From positions 1 to 64,000 of the forward strand of contig CAXBLA010000003.1 of NCBI GenBank assembly GCA_963976625.1: a stretch of DNA of 64,000 bases. Reading direction: 5' to 3'. The translations under genes and the position numbers were made by a program. Below are positions 61,810-64,000 of this stretch, one piece after another. The notes beneath the pieces were generated by a model. That model was not told the origin of the DNA, made no database searches, and saw only the letters and a list, made by a program, of their open reading frames with translations. The stretch is from UBA1924 sp963976625. Lineage in GTDB: Bacteria; Planctomycetota; Phycisphaerae; Phycisphaerales; UBA1924. Numbering within the stretch: the first letter of the stretch is position 1; each line of letters starts with the position of its first letter.

Positions 61810-62448
61810 ATGGCCGATGACACCACACAACACGATCCCGAGCAAGTCGTCGCGCTCGATATCCTCGCCTTAGACGATGACCCGGATTTCCGCGAATACA
61901 TCCAGGGGCTCCTGGCTGGCGATGGGCACACGATCCGCACCGTGAGTACACCCAATGAGCTCTACGCCAAGGCCCAAGAAGCCCGCCCGGATGTCATCCT
62001 CCTGGATATGAACATGGGCGTGCACACGGGCGAAGAAGTCCTCCGCGAGATCAACGAGCGATGGGTCAAGCAGTGCGTGATTGTCGTCACGGGCTACCCG
62101 TCGCTCGATTCGATGCGCGAGACCTTCAAGCAAGATGTCTTCGACTACCTTGCCAAGCCGTTCAGCATCGTCGATCTGCGGGCCGCGCTGATGCAGGCGG
62201 CCCAAGAGTTCGGGCTCGGACAGAACCCGATCGACCGATTGCGAGCAGCATTGGGGCGTCAGATCCGGCTCGCCCGCACAGAACGGGGCTGGACCTTGCG
62301 CGAGCTTTCAGCCGCCAGTTCGATCTCGATCTCCCAGCTCAGTTCCATCGAACGAGGCACCCACCTGCCCAGCGTCGAGTCGCTTATCTCCATCGCCACC
62401 GCCCTCAAAGCCACCCCGAGCGCATGGTTTGCCACCGCCGGTTTCTAA
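61810..62448 (+). CDS. Response regulator fused to an XRE-type helix-turn-helix
   Basis: Receiver domain (about residues 14-135) with acidic pocket ALDDDPD, phospho-Asp in ILLDMNMG, Thr in VVTGYP and Lys in LAKPFS. It is followed by a Cro/cI-type HTH (about 148-205, LGRQIRLARTERGWTLRELSAASSISISQLSSIERG). 212 residues from ATG 61810; a GTG at 61801 is also possible. The ATG comes seven bases after TATCGT. Receiver plus XRE HTH is rare; usual outputs are OmpR, NarL or Fis type. Confidence 0.88.
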   Translation: MADDTTQHDPEQVVALDILALDDDPDFREYIQGLLAGDGHTIRTVSTPNELYAKAQEARPDVILLDMNMGVHTGEEVLREINERWVKQCVIVVTGYPSLDSMRETFKQDVFDYLAKPFSIVDLRAALMQAAQEFGLGQNPIDRLRAALGRQIRLARTERGWTLRELSAASSISISQLSSIERGTHLPSVESLISIATALKATPSAWFATAGF

Positions 62449-62505
62449 CCGTTCCGATTCATTCAAAATGCATATCCATGGCCGCCCGCTGCTCGATTTT
62501 TTTGG

Positions 62506-63690
62506 ATGCCCCGGGCCTATCGTTGGGTCTTGAGCCAACCCTCCACACAACCCGCCGTGCTCCTGACCGCCTTCGAACCATCAGGCGATGATCACGCAGC
62601 CGCGATTATCAAAGTGCTGCGCCAAAACCATCCGGATCTCCAGATCTTCGGCTGGGGCGGACGCAAGATGGAAGCCGCCGGCGCCACGATCATCGAGTAC
62701 ACGGGCGACGACGCCGTCATGGGCATGCCCGGGCTCGCCAAGATCAAAGAGCACAAACGCATCAATCAATCCATCGAACGCTGGCTCGTCGACCACCCGA
62801 TCAAGGTGCATATCCCTGTCGATTCGCCGGCCGCCAACTTCCCGGTCTGCAAGCTCACCAAAGCCAGCGGCGCCCGCGTCGTGCATATGGTCGCCCCCCA
62901 GCTATGGGCGTGGGCCCCGTGGCGCATCCGCAAGCTCCGTCGGCTCACCGACCATGTCATGTGCGTGCTCCCCTTTGAGGAAGACTGGTTCAAAGCCCGC
63001 GGCGTCGAAGCCACCTTCGTCGGGCACCAGCTCTTCGACGAGCCATTGGACTTTGACGCCCTCGATGCCCAGATCGCGGGCTGGACCAAGGGCGAGCAGA
63101 ACATCGCCGTCATGCCCGGCTCCCGCCCCGGCGAGATGCGAAAGAACTTCCCCCTCTTGCTCGGTGCCTACATCAAGCTCGCCAACGAGCACCCCAACAT
63201 GCGCGGGCTCGTCGCGGCCACCCGCCCAGAGATCGAGCCCGAGCTCCGCCGAATCGCCCACGACGCCGGGCTGACTTGGCCCGATTCATTAGAGATCACC
63301 AACTCGAACACCGACGCCGTCATCCGCTGGTGCGACCTGGCGATCGTGGTCTCGGGCACCGTCACCCTGCAGATCGCCAAGCAGAAGCGTCCGATGGTCA
63401 TCGTCTACAAGCTCGGGCGTGTGCTCTGGACACTCGTCGCCCGCTGGCTGATCCAGACCAAGTTCATCACGCTGCCCAACCTGATCGCCGGTCGTGAGAT
63501 CAGCCCCGAGCTCGTCCCACACTTCGGCGGCTCGGACCCGATCGCCGACCGCGTCGTCGAGCTCTTGGAAGACCAAGACGCGTTCAACACACAGGTCCAA
63601 GAGCTCGAAGAGGTCTGCAAGGTGTTCGAGTCAGAGAACGCCTCGGCCAACGCCGCCAAGATCATCGCCCGCTACGCCGGGCTTGAGTGA
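62506..63690 (+). CDS. lpxB: Lipid-A-disaccharide synthase
   Basis: Glycosyltransferase of the lipid A pathway joining UDP-2,3-diacylglucosamine and lipid X. N-terminal LLTAFEPSGDDHAAAIIKVLR (the family AxExSGD loop), then VAPQLWAWAPWRIRKLRR and LPFEEDWF, and PGSRPGEMRKNFPLLL and TVTLQIAKQKRPMVIVYK in the C-terminal half. 394 residues, close to normal. The start is slightly uncertain since the first 14 residues look extraneous. It shows that the cell makes lipid A. Confidence 0.9.
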   Translation: MPRAYRWVLSQPSTQPAVLLTAFEPSGDDHAAAIIKVLRQNHPDLQIFGWGGRKMEAAGATIIEYTGDDAVMGMPGLAKIKEHKRINQSIERWLVDHPIKVHIPVDSPAANFPVCKLTKASGARVVHMVAPQLWAWAPWRIRKLRRLTDHVMCVLPFEEDWFKARGVEATFVGHQLFDEPLDFDALDAQIAGWTKGEQNIAVMPGSRPGEMRKNFPLLLGAYIKLANEHPNMRGLVAATRPEIEPELRRIAHDAGLTWPDSLEITNSNTDAVIRWCDLAIVVSGTVTLQIAKQKRPMVIVYKLGRVLWTLVARWLIQTKFITLPNLIAGREISPELVPHFGGSDPIADRVVELLEDQDAFNTQVQELEEVCKVFESENASANAAKIIARYAGLE

Positions 63691-63715
63691 TTCGCCCTGA
63701 GCAAACCCACATGGT

Positions 63716-64000
63716 CTACAGCCGAATCGGGATCAGCCCCAGCGTGCACCACTCGTTGCCCGCGTGGTTCACGATCGGGATCGACGCGAACTCGGGCACA
63801 CTAATCGGCAGCCCCTGCTCGATCATCGCGCTCACACTTGTCATGATGTCATGCGGCCCCGTCGCCCGCTCTTCAGAGTACAACACCACCAAAGCCGCCC
63901 CGTGATGGATCAACGGGTCCGACGCCAGCTTCACCACATCCGCCCGCGGCCCACCGAGCAGCTCGCTGGTGTACTTCGGATTCACCCCCGGCACCCCATC
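63716..64000 (-). CDS. C-terminal part of an unidentified protein, cut by window end
   Basis: The frame is open to base 64000 on the minus strand, so the start lies outside. The visible 95 residues contain DVVKLASDPLIHHGAALVVLYS and EQGLPISVPEFASIPIVNHAGNEWCTLGLIPIRL. I do not recognise a family. It converges on lpxB with a 25-base gap. Confidence 0.5.
   Translation of the reverse strand, partial: DGVPGVNPKYTSELLGGPRADVVKLASDPLIHHGAALVVLYSEERATGPHDIMTSVSAMIEQGLPISVPEFASIPIVNHAGNEWCTLGLIPIRL

Noticed and set aside
1..64000. CRISPR array, insertion sequence, prophage or toxin-antitoxin locus
   Set aside because: No repeated spacer pattern, transposase, integrase or phage genes were seen in any frame.

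Overview
This window looks like chromosomal DNA of a GC-rich, Gram-negative bacterium. Most likely it is a planctomycete of the Phycisphaerae type; this is inference from gene content, since no rRNA is present. An outer membrane with lipid A and lipoproteins is implied by lpxB, gmhA, lnt and several lipobox proteins. Phycisphaerae-like traits are a complete Bat-type MoxR/DUF58/VWA operon, a protein ending in a PEP-CTERM-like VPxxG...RRRR tail, a eukaryote-like UDP-sugar pyrophosphorylase and several zinc-ribbon membrane proteins. I see no rRNA, CRISPR, prophage, integron or intact insertion sequence.

Layout. 1-1332: end of a cardiolipin synthase. 1348-10173 (minus): eight-gene MoxR-DUF58-lipoprotein-BatA-BatB-BatC-BatD-BatE operon with overlapping stops and starts. 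10.4-13.8 kb: DUF3467 protein, tRNA-Leu(CAA), trigger factor, two zinc-ribbon membrane proteins. 13.9-20.0 kb: methylcitrate-cycle genes (citrate/2-methylcitrate synthase, methylisocitrate lyase, PrpD) with a fused phosphatase-like/M28 peptidase lipoprotein and a DUF3465 protein. 20.1-28.0 kb: CPBP protease, thiolase, a globin-like protein, aspS, thiG, an SDR and pyruvate kinase. 28.1-33.7 kb: tyrosine catabolism (hpd and hmgA, convergent) flanking a small accessory island with an AT-rich orphan membrane protein, a decayed duplicate gene, an exported PEP-CTERM-like protein, the intact copy of the duplicate and gmhA.

33.7-44.8 kb: a pseudokinase, HEAT and TPR proteins, a four-gene minus-strand operon (UDP-sugar pyrophosphorylase, hydrolase, UMF1 transporter, trpB), rpe and a histidine-phosphatase-fold protein lacking both catalytic histidines. 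44.9-50.4 kb: accD with an in-frame amber codon, lnt, a HEAT lipoprotein, a coiled-coil/small membrane protein pair and tRNA-Asp(GTC). 50.6-64.0 kb: cation/proton antiporter, PP2C phosphatase, nadK, dxs and ispA (isoprenoid precursors), ExbB/MotA-type channel, PTS IIA, rsmB, a histidine kinase with a REC-XRE regulator, lpxB and a partial gene.

The gene set is mostly core metabolism and envelope maintenance. The most unusual signals are: the amber codon in accD; repeated -10-like boxes (GCTAYGAT or TATGAT type) 5-8 nt before start codons, suggesting many leaderless mRNAs; three folds without catalytic or cofactor residues (kinase, histidine phosphatase, globin-like); the phosphatase-like/M28 fusion; and a duplicated gene whose decayed copy differs from the intact one only by synonymous changes before its deletion. 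I found no multi-gene defence or mobile system.
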